Below are positions 1 to 12,166 of a stretch of 64,000 nucleotides of DNA, one piece after another. The position numbers were made by a program, and so were the translations under genes. This DNA is from Dillenia suffruticosa (lineage: Eukaryota; Streptophyta; Magnoliopsida; Dilleniales; Dilleniaceae): assembly GCA_033439265.1 (NCBI GenBank), contig JAVTVX010000024.1, forward strand, positions 9,779,001 through 9,843,000, given 5' to 3'. The notes under the pieces are model-generated. The model searched no databases and was not told the origin of the DNA. It saw only the letters and a program-made list of their open reading frames with translations. Each line of letters opens with the position of its first letter. Positions within the stretch are counted from its first letter, which is position 1.

Positions 1-45
1 AGACCATTTTAAAACAGGAGAGAAAAGAAAGTCAAAATAACATAC

Positions 46-1560
46 CACTCTGATTTTCTCTTCTTTATCAGATATGCAGGGTAAAATGGCTCCCAGAATA
101 TCACCATAGTATGGAACAAGCTGGTCCCCACCAAGTTTTACGAACTCGTTTATCTATAAAGGAATGAATCAAATTAATTATCCAAGAAGTAAAACCCGTT
201 TGCAAATATTTGCTCAAATCTTCTGTGTCCAAACAAGTACAATAAACCACCACACAAAAAAAAAATCTATTCCTTTTATTCTTTTTAAAACCACCTTTAT
301 AGTAGATCGGTCTTTTTTATCATATGTGCAATCTTTCTTACCCATGTAATAGCTGTCAATCTTGTGAATTCATCTTGAGAAGCAGCTCTTTGTACTAGTA
401 TCTCAGCCATGCGACCATAATCTACAGACTTCAAGAGTAGCACTGCTCGAGTCAGAAAATTTCAAATGAAAAAAAATGCTTAAGTAGTTTAGATAAAGAA
501 AAAAAACTCATCTTTAAATAAGGACCGAGTTACACATTATATCCCTTAAATGACTCTCATTGATAAACAAGATCCAAGTGCTGACACAAGTCTCAAGAAA
601 GACACAAGCTCAAGAAAGGCAAAAGACCAGACATCTTATTACTAAAATACTTCAAAATTTTTGACATTTGATTTCATACTAATCTTACTGGTGAATTTTT
701 GATCTCTTGAAGAAATTCTGACAGAGCGGAATCAGCTTGTTGTCGTATTTCATGGCTGGAATCACTTAGCATATTAAACAAACCTGAAAGTACAGCTTAT
801 CAGCTTCTCATTCTCTAACAACCAACCTGTATTAGAATGACTAATCATCCTCACAAAATGAATTTACCATCAAGAAAATCAGGAAGAAAGCCCAGCATAT
901 CAATGTCAGGGACACTGTCCAGTACTGTTATCCATCCTACTAAAAATTGGCGGACATAAGGATTTAGGACACTCATACGCTCTCTTAGTAGAGGTATGAA
1001 TTCTTCAATGCTGAAAACAGAGTCCACAAAAACATTAAATATTGCCACAGAAACAGATGCACAAGAGAAAATAGGTTAGTTTGACCTCTAACTCCAAAGA
1101 GAACAGACGTTTGAGAAGAGCATGCACCTGAATTGATCACTTTCAGTAACAATGTCCTGCAGCAGGAACAATAGAAGAAGATGCCAAGATTCAGAGGCCT
1201 GATTCTCAGAGTAGGATTAGCAAGAGCAAGAACAATATTACGAGGCTTATCTACCTTTACTAGTCGATCCAAAAGATGGGCAGCACTCTGTACATTTGGA
1301 TCTGAATCTGCGGAAAGCTTACAGAGAGCATCAAATATCTGGTTAAAGAACACAATAAAATCTCCTCTCACAACCTGCACAGCATCCCAGGCAAATAGAA
1401 TAAACACGATATATAAAGGCAAAAACTCAACAAAAGGAATAAAAATAAAGGCTCTTCACATAGAACGCACCTTTGCAATGTTGTATAAAGCTTCACAGGC
1501 ATAATAACGAACTCTGCTGTCTTGATCAGAAAAGGAATTGAGAACAGGGGGTACAATTTG
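46..1560 (-). CDS. VAC14: VAC14 exons 4-10
   Basis: Exon 4 (1471-1560) reads [20 protein letters not shown] onward. Exon 5 (1255-1374) reads [19 protein letters not shown] onward. Exon 6 (1128-1156) is a 29-base micro-exon, DIVTESDQF plus two bases. Exon 7 (868-1010) holds the block around [11 protein letters not shown], and exon 8 (689-783) the block [20 protein letters not shown]. Exon 9 (342-428) is [17 protein letters not shown] onward. Exon 10 (46-153) is [18 protein letters not shown] onward and ends with the donor GTG|GTATGT. The next residues expected in the family (VAR...) would lie in an exon left of the window. Confidence 0.94.
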
Positions 1561-4500
1561 CTGAAAAAAGCAACCACAAATAGAGTTCATTAGCCATATA
1601 TCATTGAAAATAAACAAGAAGTAAGAGGAAGGGCATGGAACACACTATTGTTACAAAAAAACAGCATATACAAATTTAATGGTGATGGTTTGGGTAACAG
1701 TTGATTCCATTGTTATTCATTGTCCTATACTATCAGCAATATTGTCAAGTGTCATACTGGTTTTGTGGTTGGCCTAAATAATGCTTAAATAATGGAAACT
1801 GCTGTTTGTTATTTGGGGAACTATTGAGGATAAGGACATGTGGGGTGGGAAGGGAAGGGGATGAAATATGACTCCCTAAATTTTCACCCCCTTATAAGTG
1901 TGTTTGGCAAACAATCAACCACCCAATACGGATGTTGGAAAAGGGAGAATCTTTGCTCACTAACTATTTTATATTATGAACTTTTTGCAGGACTCATGCC
2001 GCCAACTTTAGTGTTGGATTTGGTTTGATGTCGATAAGATTCACTTGCAGATGAGGAGGAACATAAGCCATTGAGAAAATCCTCTACTCTTTACAGATTA
2101 TTCTTTGGTTTATGTGAGAGCGAAGGGTAGGAAAGAAAAGAAAATCCACATGCATGCACACCCAAAAAAAAAAAAAAAAAACCAAAACAAAACAAAACAA
2201 AACGTAAAAGAAAGGATGAATTGCTAATATCAACGTATGTGGGGGGGTTAGTTTAATTAATATGCAATTCCCTTATATATTTAGTCTAAGTGAGATTTTG
2301 CAAGAGAAAGGTTCAGAGTGAAAAGTTACCATAGAAAATGGTTTTGCTTGATTGGTTATCACTCATACTAAATTTCTTACAATAACGTCATTAAGAAGGG
2401 TTGACAACAATTAACTGATGTTTCCTTTTTTCCTTCCTAATACATAAGATCATAGTGAGCCCTCGTCATCTTTGCTGCACATTCAGTTTCCAACTATGGG
2501 TCTTTTTGCCTACCCTTTTTACCTTGTTCTTGTGCTAAAAAAGTAGACCCTCCCAAAAAGTAGATAAGCAATAAGATGCAAAAATCAAGAATAACCCATT
2601 ATGGAGGTCAATTACCATATTATGCTTTCCAAGATTATGTGGATTGACACATTATCGGATAAAGCATCCATTTCAAACTAAACTTTAATTAGTGTGCACT
2701 CTATTTGGCTGCTCTCAATTTCTAGACTGCCCTTTATAGCCTCCTTTCTTCAGTTATATACAATTCCGCATACAACTCCAGTCACTTCGTTAACCTCTTT
2801 GTTGCTTATGTAATCAGAGTAACTAGAAAAGCTTTGTTACTTAGAGCAGATATTTAAATTATAACTTCTGTGAGCAGATATTTAAGTTATAACTTCTGTA
2901 TTTGAAACTCACCTATCTGACATAAGAGAAAAGACACGGGAAATGGCACAACATGGACAGTGCATTTGACAAGTTTGTGACTTTTTTATAGAAAAAGAAA
3001 TTGTATAGGATGTATAAAAAATTATACAAAAAATTTTAAGGTTGAGAAATCCTCAAAGATGGAAAACAAAATAAAAAACTAATAATAATTGCCTCCAAAT
3101 CCCTTCCCAACACTTCTGAACCATAGTCCCTATAAATCCAAGAGCCATGAACCCAAAAAAAAGTACAAAATATAATCTTGTCCAATAGAAAATAGGAACA
3201 GATGGTCTGATTTCTAAATACTATGCCATTCCGCACACTCCAAATACACCAATGAATAGCCACAAATGCACATCCCCAGATCAAGCAATCATCTTTCTTC
3301 CCTTCAAAACCTCTAAATCGTCAGAAAGAAATGAAGGAGGTTCTTATGACAAACCCAATCATTATCACTCATTGCAAATGAGAGTTCTACGCTGCATGGT
3401 GCAATTGAACAATGTTAAAGAAATGGTCTCTAAGACTCATTACAACAGAACACATCTGGAGAGAGAGTGCTTTAAAAGGTCTCCTCTTGTGTCAAATCAT
3501 TAATATTGATATTGTTTAATACCATGGATCAAGTAAAAGCCTAACCTCAACAGGAACATTTGCCTTCAAATAAGATTAGTGGAAGGAAAAGGAGGGCAGT
3601 GAGGAAAATTAATAAGATAATTAAAAGCATCTAAAATATCAAGACTCCAAATTCTAATGTCACAACATTGTGCGAAGATCCATTTCCCTCTAAGAGAGAA
3701 ATACGGGAAGAAAATTCCATGGTTTCTCTATGGTTAAGATTTCTAAAGAAGTGAAAACCCAAGGGACTGAATATCCCTCTTGATCATAAAAGTCTTTAAT
3801 AGGAGATGAATGAAGTCTAGACAATCTATAAAAGCATGGGAAAGTGAAAGACAATGAAGTGTCCCCAATTTAAAGAAAAAGATAGGAGAAGCATTGTCCA
3901 CTTTGAAAGACGCAAGAGGAACAAAAGAGTAATATAACTGAAAAATGAGTTTCCAAGGACTATCTCACTCTAGCATTGGCATCCCATCCAATGTGTGAGA
4001 AACCATATTTATTTTTGATAACCTTATGCCATAAAGAATTGGTTTCCACACGGGAAACTCTAGAGCCAATTTCTTACCCCGTTATTGGGCATCACATTAC
4101 TGGGACCCTGACTAGATTCAACCTCAAGTTTTGAAACATATTCTCAACAAGTGATCTTTTTACCCAATCCACTTTCCGTTAAAAAGAAAATCTCTCATCA
4201 ACTCTTCAATCTTATTCATTACCCCAACACGAATTCTAGAGAGGGATAAGAAGTACAGGGTAATGTTAGACACACCCATAAGAATAACATTGATACATTC
4301 ACATGGGTAAAAAAAGCTCCTTTCCACCCATCCGATCTGCTACCAATTCTATCCACAATAGCATTGTAAATGAGCACTCGTGCAATCCCCCCTCCACCCA
4401 AAGGAACCCCCTAAATAAGAGATGTGTCACTCCCTCTTTGCACAATTAACAATAGCAACCAAATAGTCAATCATCTCACTAACACAGTTGTCAAGAAACT

Positions 4501-7500
4501 CATTCTGTCATAGAATGTTAAGCAATGAGATCATATCTTTTAAACCCCCACTATCCTCTTTAAGAAAAAGGATACAAGCTAGAGATGCGAGGCATAAACA
4601 ACATCACCTCCCACTCTAAAGCCGGCTCGAACCCTTCTCAATCAACCCACTCAAAGGGTCTACCACAAGTGTAAAAAGGAAAAGAGAGAGAGAACCTCCC
4701 TGTCTTAAACCACGGGACGCCTAAAAACCGACTTTTAAACATTCTATTAATAATGACAAAACGAGTAGCAAACTCAACCAATCACTAATCCATCGTCTCC
4801 AACAATTCTCAAATCCCTTAGTCTCAACAAATTGTCTAAGAAACCCCAATTACCCCAATTATAGGCTTTTTCAAAGTGACTACACCCTTATCATGCTTCT
4901 AAACATAATTAACAACCTCATTAGGAACTAGGATTGCATCCAAAATCTATCTCCCTCCTATAAAGGCACTCTGATTGTAAGAGATGTTTTCATCAAGTAC
5001 CGCACTCAACCAAGTAGCTAAAACTTTAGCCACAATTCAACAAAGACTAGTGAGGCTAATGAGTTTAAAATCCTTTACCTTCAAAAGCACAGGTTTTCTA
5101 ATGAAAAGGGGTAATAAAAGTATAATTCATACTTTTACATACCAACAAATTAGTAAGGAATAGTCAAAGACCTTAAACAAATCTTTATAAAAGATATCCC
5201 AAAAATCATAATATGTACCATCGTAAAACCATTGGGGCCAGGAGTTTTATCTCTATCAAAATCAAAAAACGCTCCACAAATCTCATCCCTCTCAAAATGA
5301 ATCTTTAACCAAGAGGCTTTAGAACTCTCAATGGGATAACAATCAAGACATTCAATAATATAATGAACCCCATCCTACTCAACATGCAAATCCCTAAGTA
5401 GTGATAGCTTCCTCAATGAAAACAGGATTCATAATCACATACAGACCCTAAAGAATGTAATTTTCCTAAATACCATCTTTGAATGTACTAACCCAAACTC
5501 CCAAGCTTACTGCAGACAATCTAAATAAAATCAGAATAGGTTGATTGGTGTGATAACCTGGAAACAGATTCAAAAAGACAGACAGTTTTCTTTTGGGAAG
5601 TTTACTTTAAGGTGGAAAATGGTTTAGGGACCCATTTTCTCGTAATAAATGGTGCGACCCTGATCCCTTAAATAGTTGGCTCCTTGAGTTGTTCAAGACA
5701 GCTTTTGATGGGGATATCTTGGTAGGTGAAGTGTTATCCTACCAAGAGGCAATTTTAACAAGAATTTCAAACTTTGTCAAAACTGGTAATGATATTGTAG
5801 TTTGGGCCAAAGCACATCCAAAGGTGTTTTGAGGTAAGAAGGTTCTATAGAGCTACCCAAAGAAAAGACCAAAACCAGATAAGGTTCTATAGAGCTACCC
5901 AAAGAAGAGACCAGACCCAGATGAGTGTAGGAGCTCTTTTCCTGTAGACATCTCACCAGCAAGTCATTTTCCTTACATCGGAAGCTGCATGCTAGGATTT
6001 AAACCTAAGACAACTTGCATAGGGCATCTTGGTTAATGGGTGTGTTTGTTGCATTAAGTACTTAAGCCAGTTGATCATTTGCACCTTCAATGTCCCCACT
6101 GATCTGAGAAAAGGTTTCCTCCTTCATATCCGGCAGGCAATTTCAAAGTCAGTGCAAAGTGAATTGCGAGCACGGAGTAGCTTCAAGATCTTGAAAAGAG
6201 TGTATAGGGGATATTCCCTCTAGCCATATTGGTGCGGAGGAAAAACAAGAAGAGAATTGTTCGGGGGGTTGGAAGCCCTTCTACAATTTTTTGTGGACAA
6301 ATTTCTCAAAAAAATTATGTTTTATATTTTACTCATATAGTTTGGTTTGGACTCTGGACTAAGGTAGAAGATTTAATGGATTTTTTACTTTCTTTGGCTG
6401 AGCACTCCATCATACTCTTTGCAAGAAAAGATCATTCTTTCTTTTTTAATTGAGAAAAGAAAAGTATGGGGAAGATCAATACATAGAGTTACCAAGAGCA
6501 TAGAGGAGTTAAAGCAATCCTTATAAAACCGTCGTTCCATGGTCTTGCATTTATTTTCTCTTTTCTGGTTTAGGTAAATGTCATCATCAATAAATCGACC
6601 TTTTTACAAATACTAAAGGCACCAAAGCATGCAAATTCAAATTCAAATGAGGCTCTTATTCACAAAAAGAGCATATCAATGAGGTTCACAATATTGAACT
6701 GTTGGTTTGAGGACATCTACTCTGCCACTCATTATTTCCTAATATCTCAAGCTCTGGTGGCTGAACTCCACCATAATGGTGTATCTTTTTACCAAGATAA
6801 TTCCTTGCTTTTCCTCAATATAATATGTAAGAATTCTCATATCAAACTACCAGCTAAGCAGGAAAAATTACGTACAAAAATTTGGAAAGACAACTCATTT
6901 TCAAAAGGAAATACATGGAAAATTCACCTTGTGTCCACCACTCGCCTACCATCTAAGATTCCATAAACAGATTTCACAATAAATTTAGCAAGTTGAATAA
7001 CATCAAACCAGTCTATCCTCCCTCTTTGCTCCCATCCCACCAAATGCAGCACATAAAGAAACTATGAACCATCAATAATACCCCAATGAAGGGCACTTTG
7101 TCTAAAAGAAGCATTCCAAGTCATCAATCATCTGGGGCTCAAAAGAAGAAAAAGGAAGGATGAACCAACTAGGGCTAACAAATCCTCTTCAATCAAAAAA
7201 GTGCCAAACTAGTCCTCAGCAAGCGAGAATAAGTCTTGTATTTTGGTTGTCCAAGAGCCCTACTCGTTGATGTAATTTGGGGGGGTGGGGGGGGGAAGCA
7301 ACTCCATGCTCACATCACAGTATCAGTTTCACAACAATTCCAATGGCTTTATACATATTGATTTCACAAGGTATCCCATACATTCCTCCAACAGCTTTAT
7401 ACATATCAACCCAATGCATTCCGGATGCCCTTTTAAGTTCCATCATAATGCTCCTCATCATACTTGATGACCTCCACAAGAGGTGCCCTTCAAAGTTCCA

Positions 7501-8317
7501 ACCCACCCCATAAACATCACTCAAAGAATCCTTCAGAAGAAGACTTAATCCCCAAACTTCCTCTATAACAGCGGGAGGGTGACCACCTTACATACCACTA
7601 GACCTGGCCACCAGCAGCATCAACTGGCCCAACAAAAAAGACCAGTTCATTCCTGTCAGGTTCTGAACTAGAACTGTCAGAACCACCGTCCGGCTCGGAA
7701 CCATGAGAAAAAAACCAGTTCCAGAACCGAAACCAGACCCACGGCTCCTTCAATCTGTTTTTCTCCAAGTTGTGGTAGGGAGTTCCTTCTCTCCCCCCCC
7801 TAGATTTCTCCACCATCTACCTTTGTTTTCTCTCTCTCCCTTGTTGAAAAGCAAACCCTATTCACCTCTAAATGACAATTTATTTCATAATCCAGAATTT
7901 GACCCAGAATCTCCACCCTCTACTATCATAGACAAAATCAAACAGAGAGACCAAAGAAATTGTCACTAACTTCAATTTGAAACTCTCCCCTTTCTTTCTC
8001 TCATTTCTCTATATCAATTTCTTTGTCTCTATACCCCTCATCTCATCTCAATCTTCTTTCAATTTCTCTCTCGAAGTTGAAATTGATCAAAGGTTAAATC
8101 AATCTTGAGGGAGGCTAAACCGATCACCTTTGCCCGACATCAATTTCAAAGAATCCAAATACTTTCTGGGATCTTCGATTTCTCTCTGTGCTTTTAATAC
8201 ATCCATCGATATAGAGAACACTTGTCTTATTCAATTTGCAGTGAGAGAGCCATTTTTTTGGTCTGGTCTCAAGTATATCCAGCATCAATTTGCTCAACTC
8301 CATTGATTGTGAATTAC

Positions 8318-8352
<35 letters not shown>

Positions 8353-10448
8353 TTGAAAAAGCAAACAGTTTAAAAAAGAGGCAAAATGACGATCCAGAAC
8401 CGGACAAGAACCATGAGAAATCAGAACCGGATCAGGTTGGACTTCACAGTTCCTAAGCCGATTCCTTTTTTGGAACCAGAACCACGAAACCAGTTCTGCA
8501 TGTAACCAGATGGAATGTGTTTTCCTTAATTTTAAGAGCATTCCAGGAACTTTACTTCTTCAAATTTCTTCCAAGCTCTTTATGAGAGAACAATTCCTCC
8601 CTTGGAAAAATAAACTCCCTTCACTTTGCAACCCATCCATCTTCAACATTTTAATCCACCAACATTCATTGAAAGTAAAACTTAAAATTTAACAAATGTA
8701 AGGTACAGAGATTATCCAAGAATCTTCAAATTTCCTCCAAGCTCTTTATGAGAGAACAATTCCTCCCTTGGAAAAATAAACTCCCTACAATTTGCAACCC
8801 ATCCATCTTCAACATTTTAATCCACCAACATTCATTAAAAGTAAAACTTAAAATTTAACAAATGTGAGGTACAGAGATTATCCTAGAAGACAAGAAATTA
8901 ACTAGTAAAGAAATCTTCACACTTAGTCAACTTGTTATAGTTACAAGTAGGGTATTGTTGGAATGGCATCCCATGTTTACTAGCAAAAAATGAGTATTTC
9001 CAAAAACCTATCAACTAGGAAAAATATTATGGTTCTCAAATTGTCTTTCCCTAACACAAGTTTTAGATATCCAAAGAATTTAAATTGGGTCGATCAAAAA
9101 CTAAGTACATGATATGTATGTTTAGCGGCATTATCAAAATGATGAAAAAATAATTAAATTAGAATGAAATGCCGTACCAAAAAGTAAACATTTTAGATAT
9201 CTTAGTTCCATTATTCAAAACGATAACAATATAGATGGAGATATGATGGAAAACGGCATTTAGAGTTTTTTGCGATCGCATGATACTATTGCATTTGAAG
9301 GAAAAGTTTAATAGAATCACCGTAAAACCTACACTATTGTATAGTATCAAATGTTGGGCTATTAAACAATAACAATAGTATAAATTAGCCATAACTAAAA
9401 TGAAAATGTTTGGACAGATATGTGATAAAATTAGAAAACATAAGATTAAAAATGAAGAGATACGTATTAAATTGGGAGTAAATTCAATTGTGAATAAAAT
9501 ACAAAGTATCGATTGAGGTGGTTTGGACATGTGTAACGAAAACCCAAAAACGCACTAGTTAGGAGGATGGAGATCTTAAATATAGGACATTTAATGAAAT
9601 ATCGGGATAAACTATTGAAAATTTAGATGCAAATTATACGTAAAAATATAATATTTAAGAATTTAGTTAAGAAAATGATTTTAAATAGAAATAAGTGGCG
9701 TAAGAGAATTCAAACAAGCTAAATCACCTCTCTTGTCATTTCAAGTTTCTTTTTTTTTTGTTATTTTCTCTATTTTTGTTTTAAATTTTAACTATATATA
9801 TTTTTTTTTCATCTTTTCTGTATTTGTCTATCAAATGACCGATTTTAAAATTTGATATTAAAATTCAGGTTGTTATTGTTGTAACACAAGTAGTGTCTTC
9901 ACTAAGCCCATAAGCACTTTCTACTGAGCAAATTCAACCCTGAATCTAGTTTTCACAGATTTTGTGAAGCTACATAGTATTTTGTCAGTGAATCACTTAC
10001 CTCGAGATGTTGCGCTGCCTCAGAAGTAAGACCAACCGTAGCTGCCGCCAATCCAATCAATCCTCCCTGAAAAATCAATATCAGGAATGAGCAATCATCA
10101 AACTATTTCAAACTAATGCTAGTGAAATAGGCAAACCAGAATCGAAAGACCCACAAACCTTACGATGATTGGCTTGAGAAGAGTAGGTGAACTCCGTCGT
10201 CAACAAATTAATCACTGCCGCTATCCTATCGTGATCTCCAGCCGCCGTCAACTGCTTCACAATCCCTTCAACCTATTCAAACAAAATACAAATCAAGATC
10301 CCAATCTTCAAAGTCCAAACCCTAGGGGATAGAGAGAGAAAGAGAGAGGAAAACAAACCTCGAGAGCGGCGTTTTTCCTCTTCTCGTAAAGCTTATCAGA
10401 GAGATTCCGAAGCACAGAGGCAGGGATCACAGAGAGAGCGTCAGCCAT
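46..10448 (-). CDS. VAC14: VAC14, PI(3,5)P2 kinase-complex scaffold (N-terminal 314 residues; gene runs off left edge)
   Basis: VAC14 is a HEAT/ARM-repeat scaffold that holds the Fab1/PIKfyve kinase and a Sac-type phosphatase on endosomal and vacuolar membranes to control PI(3,5)P2. Ten coding exons are visible: 10359-10448, 10159-10272, 10001-10066, 1471-1560, 1255-1374, 1128-1156, 868-1010, 689-783, 342-428 and 46-153. Every intron has GT and AG ends, and phases agree across all nine junctions. The protein starts [19 protein letters not shown] and contains the family blocks [36 protein letters not shown] and [14 protein letters not shown], all very close to Arabidopsis VAC14 as I recall it. 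The start is the ATG whose codons match the conserved N-terminus. No stop or frameshift was seen. Plant VAC14 is about 700+ residues, so less than half is here. Intron 3 is very long and full of transposon fossils. Confidence 0.95.
3030..5480 (-). mobile_element. L1-type LINE fossil (reverse transcriptase to zf-RVT end)
   Basis: Read on the minus strand, the order matches the pol end of a plant L1 LINE. About 5219-5251 gives [11 protein letters not shown], the conserved start of the plant LINE RT domain (KAPGPDG). About 4960-5060 gives a block like [20 protein letters not shown] followed by FIGGRQI-type residues. About 4630-4700 resembles [17 protein letters not shown]. The end (3036-3284) gives [20 protein letters not shown], typical of the zf-RVT region at the end of plant LINE ORF2. 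The reading frame is broken many times by stops and shifts. The endonuclease part is not recognised, so the copy looks 5'-truncated. It lies inside VAC14 intron 3, in the same orientation as the gene. Confidence 0.75.
5480..7590. other. Intronic DNA without recognised genes
   Basis: Apart from the 42-bp duplication, this part of intron 3 shows only short unrelated ORFs and a G-rich tract near 7280-7297. It may be more decayed transposon sequence, but I cannot name a family. Confidence 0.5.
5839..5922. repeat. 42-bp tandem duplication
   Basis: Two adjacent copies start AAGGTTCTATAGAGCTACCC at 5839 and 5881 and differ at only a few positions. No coding content is recognised around them. Confidence 0.85.
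7597..8510. mobile_element. Possible degenerate hAT-type DNA transposon remnant
   Basis: The left part begins near CTAGACCTGGCCACCAGC and then runs through repeated GAACC/GGTTC-type words (7665-7735). A second cluster of the same words, including CAGAACCGGA and GAACCATGAGAAA, lies at 8395-8500. Clusters like this border some plant hAT elements. The right terminal repeat is not recognisable and no transposase is seen. The assignment is by general resemblance only. Confidence 0.3.
8317..8353. repeat. (GA)n microsatellite
   Basis: Uninterrupted AG/GA dinucleotide run within VAC14 intron 3. Confidence 0.9.
8557..8890. repeat. 166-bp tandem duplication
   Basis: Two adjacent near-identical copies begin CTTCAAATTTCTTCCAAGC at 8558 and CTTCAAATTTCCTCCAAGC at 8724. 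Both end with AGGTACAGAGATTATCC. They differ by only a few bases, so the duplication is recent relative to the surrounding LINE fossils. Confidence 0.9.
9140..9730 (+). mobile_element. RTE-type LINE fossil (C-terminal part of pol)
   Basis: On the plus strand the decayed frames give [12 protein letters not shown], then [15 protein letters not shown], then LRWFGHV at about 9513-9533, then VRRMEI and WRKRIQTS. This is the order of the C-terminal part of plant RTE-type LINE polymerases (KYLGSIIQ.. / [12 protein letters not shown] / VRRV / WRRRI). Stops are frequent, so the copy is an old fossil. It lies antisense to VAC14 inside intron 3, close to exon 3. Confidence 0.7.
10001..10448 (-). CDS. 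VAC14: VAC14 exons 1-3
   Basis: Exon 1 (10359-10448) encodes 30 residues ending NAALE, with the donor GAG|GTTTG. Exon 2 (10159-10272) encodes 38 residues from [15 protein letters not shown] to NHRK. Exon 3 (10001-10066) encodes 22 residues from [13 protein letters not shown] to AAQHLE, with the donor GAG|GTAAGTGA. All three exons are in phase 0. They form a compact 5' block and are separated from exon 4 by the 8.4 kb intron 3. Confidence 0.94.
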
Positions 10449-10860
10449 CAGAACTACAAACAACGCCAGAAATCACACTCTATTTTCTCTCCCTTGTTTG
10501 CCTGTCTTCGGTGTAATTGGCTGAATCAAATCCAAATTCTTTTTCTGATTTTTTCCTGCTCAAATCGAAACATATTCTAGGGTTTCAAATCAACAGAACC
10601 AGATGGTCACACTCGAATGCAATACTTTGAAAGCAGGAGAGAGAGATCTAATGGAGGATTCAAATGAATCGTCTCAATATTTGTTGGTTCGTGATCGTCT
10701 TTGGTCGACTGTCCAGAGAGTTCAATTTTAGTTTCAGAGTAAAGGGCTTTTCAGTTTTGATTTTTCCTTTCCTTTTTCCCTTTTCCCTTTTCCCCCTGAC
10801 CGCGACAAGCTCGAAGAACATTGTCCGTCGACTCGCGTGTTTAATCGTCGCCGTCTAAGA
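10449..10860 (-). promoter_or_regulatory. VAC14 5' UTR and putative promoter region
   Basis: This is the AT-rich sequence directly upstream of the VAC14 ATG and must hold the 5' UTR and core promoter. I see no convincing TATA box at a fixed distance. A pyrimidine-rich stretch lies near 10760-10800. The plus-strand ORF at 10664-10858 has no recognisable content and is probably chance. The transcription start cannot be placed from sequence alone. Confidence 0.4.
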
Positions 10861-12166
10861 AGTGCTTATTTTTCAGAAATTGCGACTGGGTTCTGTCTCG
10901 TTCAATGACTAAAATGCCCTCATCTTTTTTTCTAATTTTTAAAATTTATTTCAATTAAAACGTTTTCAACATTTTGTTGAAGGTAATTGTCAAAAGATAA
11001 AATAATTTTAAATATAAAATATTATTGTGCATAGTAACAAAATAATTTTAAAATCTTTACCTAAAAGAAAAGTCTTAGCGTAATAAGACCGAAAATTATC
11101 TATCAAAAACTATTATAATTAAACACCAAATATGAAAAAATAGCATCTCCAACATAATTTTGATATAACCAATCAAGGTCTCTCGATTAAAGATATTTTA
11201 ATATAAATACAAAATTTAAATTTTTTACATTTCCAAACCCAAAATTATGATTTTGCTTGTAATAGTGACACCAATCCTGCAATTTCAATAGTAAAAATTT
11301 AATTTTAAAATTTATAATATTATTATAAGGGATTTAAGGTGGATTTATTTTGTTGTTTCTATAAATATAAATTTTAAATATTATAACTATTTTTCGTTAG
11401 CTATGTAGAAATAAAAATATACAAATATGTAATTACCATCTAAAACAAAATCATATGAGTTGGAAGTTGGTGTTGGTAGGGGCTTGTTGGTTTGTTGGCA
11501 TGGGATTAAAAAGGGTCACAAGGGCAAAGTTGATGCTATTATACAGAGGATGGGTGGCTGGCGAGGGTGAGGTTGAATTTATCATTAATTACAACGAAAG
11601 TCTTCTCCCATCCACTTGCAAATCTTGGTACTTTTTTTTTTTTTTATCCCTTTTCTTATTAGCTTTCTTTCCATGGCTTAGGCGCATTCCACTATAAGTT
11701 TGATATAATTTTGGATAAATTTGGTTAGAGAAGAAGAATTATTTGTCAAGCAAATTAGAAAAATGTTTAACTATATGTTTCTTTTTTTTTTTTTTAAGGC
11801 TTAGCTATAATCTGTTTTGAATTGATGCACTAAGAGATAATTAATCATAGGAATATCTTTTTTTTACAAAAAATGTTGTCGAGGTCCCAAGAAGGTATAA
11901 AAATTTGACCAAATATTTGGAGCTTGCTAATAAAAGGTCAAGTATCTTGCGGATTTATATGGTAAAGATTTAACGATCACACAACCATATGTGAACAAAA
12001 TCTACATTTACAATGAGTATATATAACAAAATAATGCAACAAAAAGTTTGGTTGTTATTTATTTATAATAGACAATAAGTAAGACACCGTGTGAAGGGTG
12101 ATTGTGAAGCACGATTTGCTTTAAATTATCTCTATTTTGTCATACTTTAATTGTAATAATTAAAGT
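10861..12166. other. AT-rich intergenic DNA without recognised features
   Basis: This lies between the VAC14 promoter region and the end of the copia LTR. It has T-rich runs near 11633 and 11785. The short ORF at 11455-11697 has no recognisable content. No gene, tRNA or transposon terminus was seen. Confidence 0.5.

Larger units (their letters stand above)
1561..10000 (-). other. VAC14 intron 3, transposon-filled
   Basis: The intron has donor GTAAGTGA just left of 10001 and acceptor TTTTTTCAG just right of 1560. At 8.44 kb it is far larger than the other visible introns, which are about 85-260 bases. It contains an L1-type LINE fossil, a possible hAT remnant, two tandem duplications and an RTE-type LINE fossil. 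Stretches 1561-3030 and 5480-7590 hold nothing I recognise beyond an A-rich (AAAAC)n tract at about 2165-2205 and a G-rich run near 7280. Confidence 0.9.

Noticed and set aside
1181-1504. 107-residue plus-strand ORF
   Set aside because: Antisense shadow of VAC14 exons 4 and 5.
10664-10858. 64-residue ORF divergent from VAC14
   Set aside because: Short, no recognised content, within the VAC14 upstream region; likely chance.
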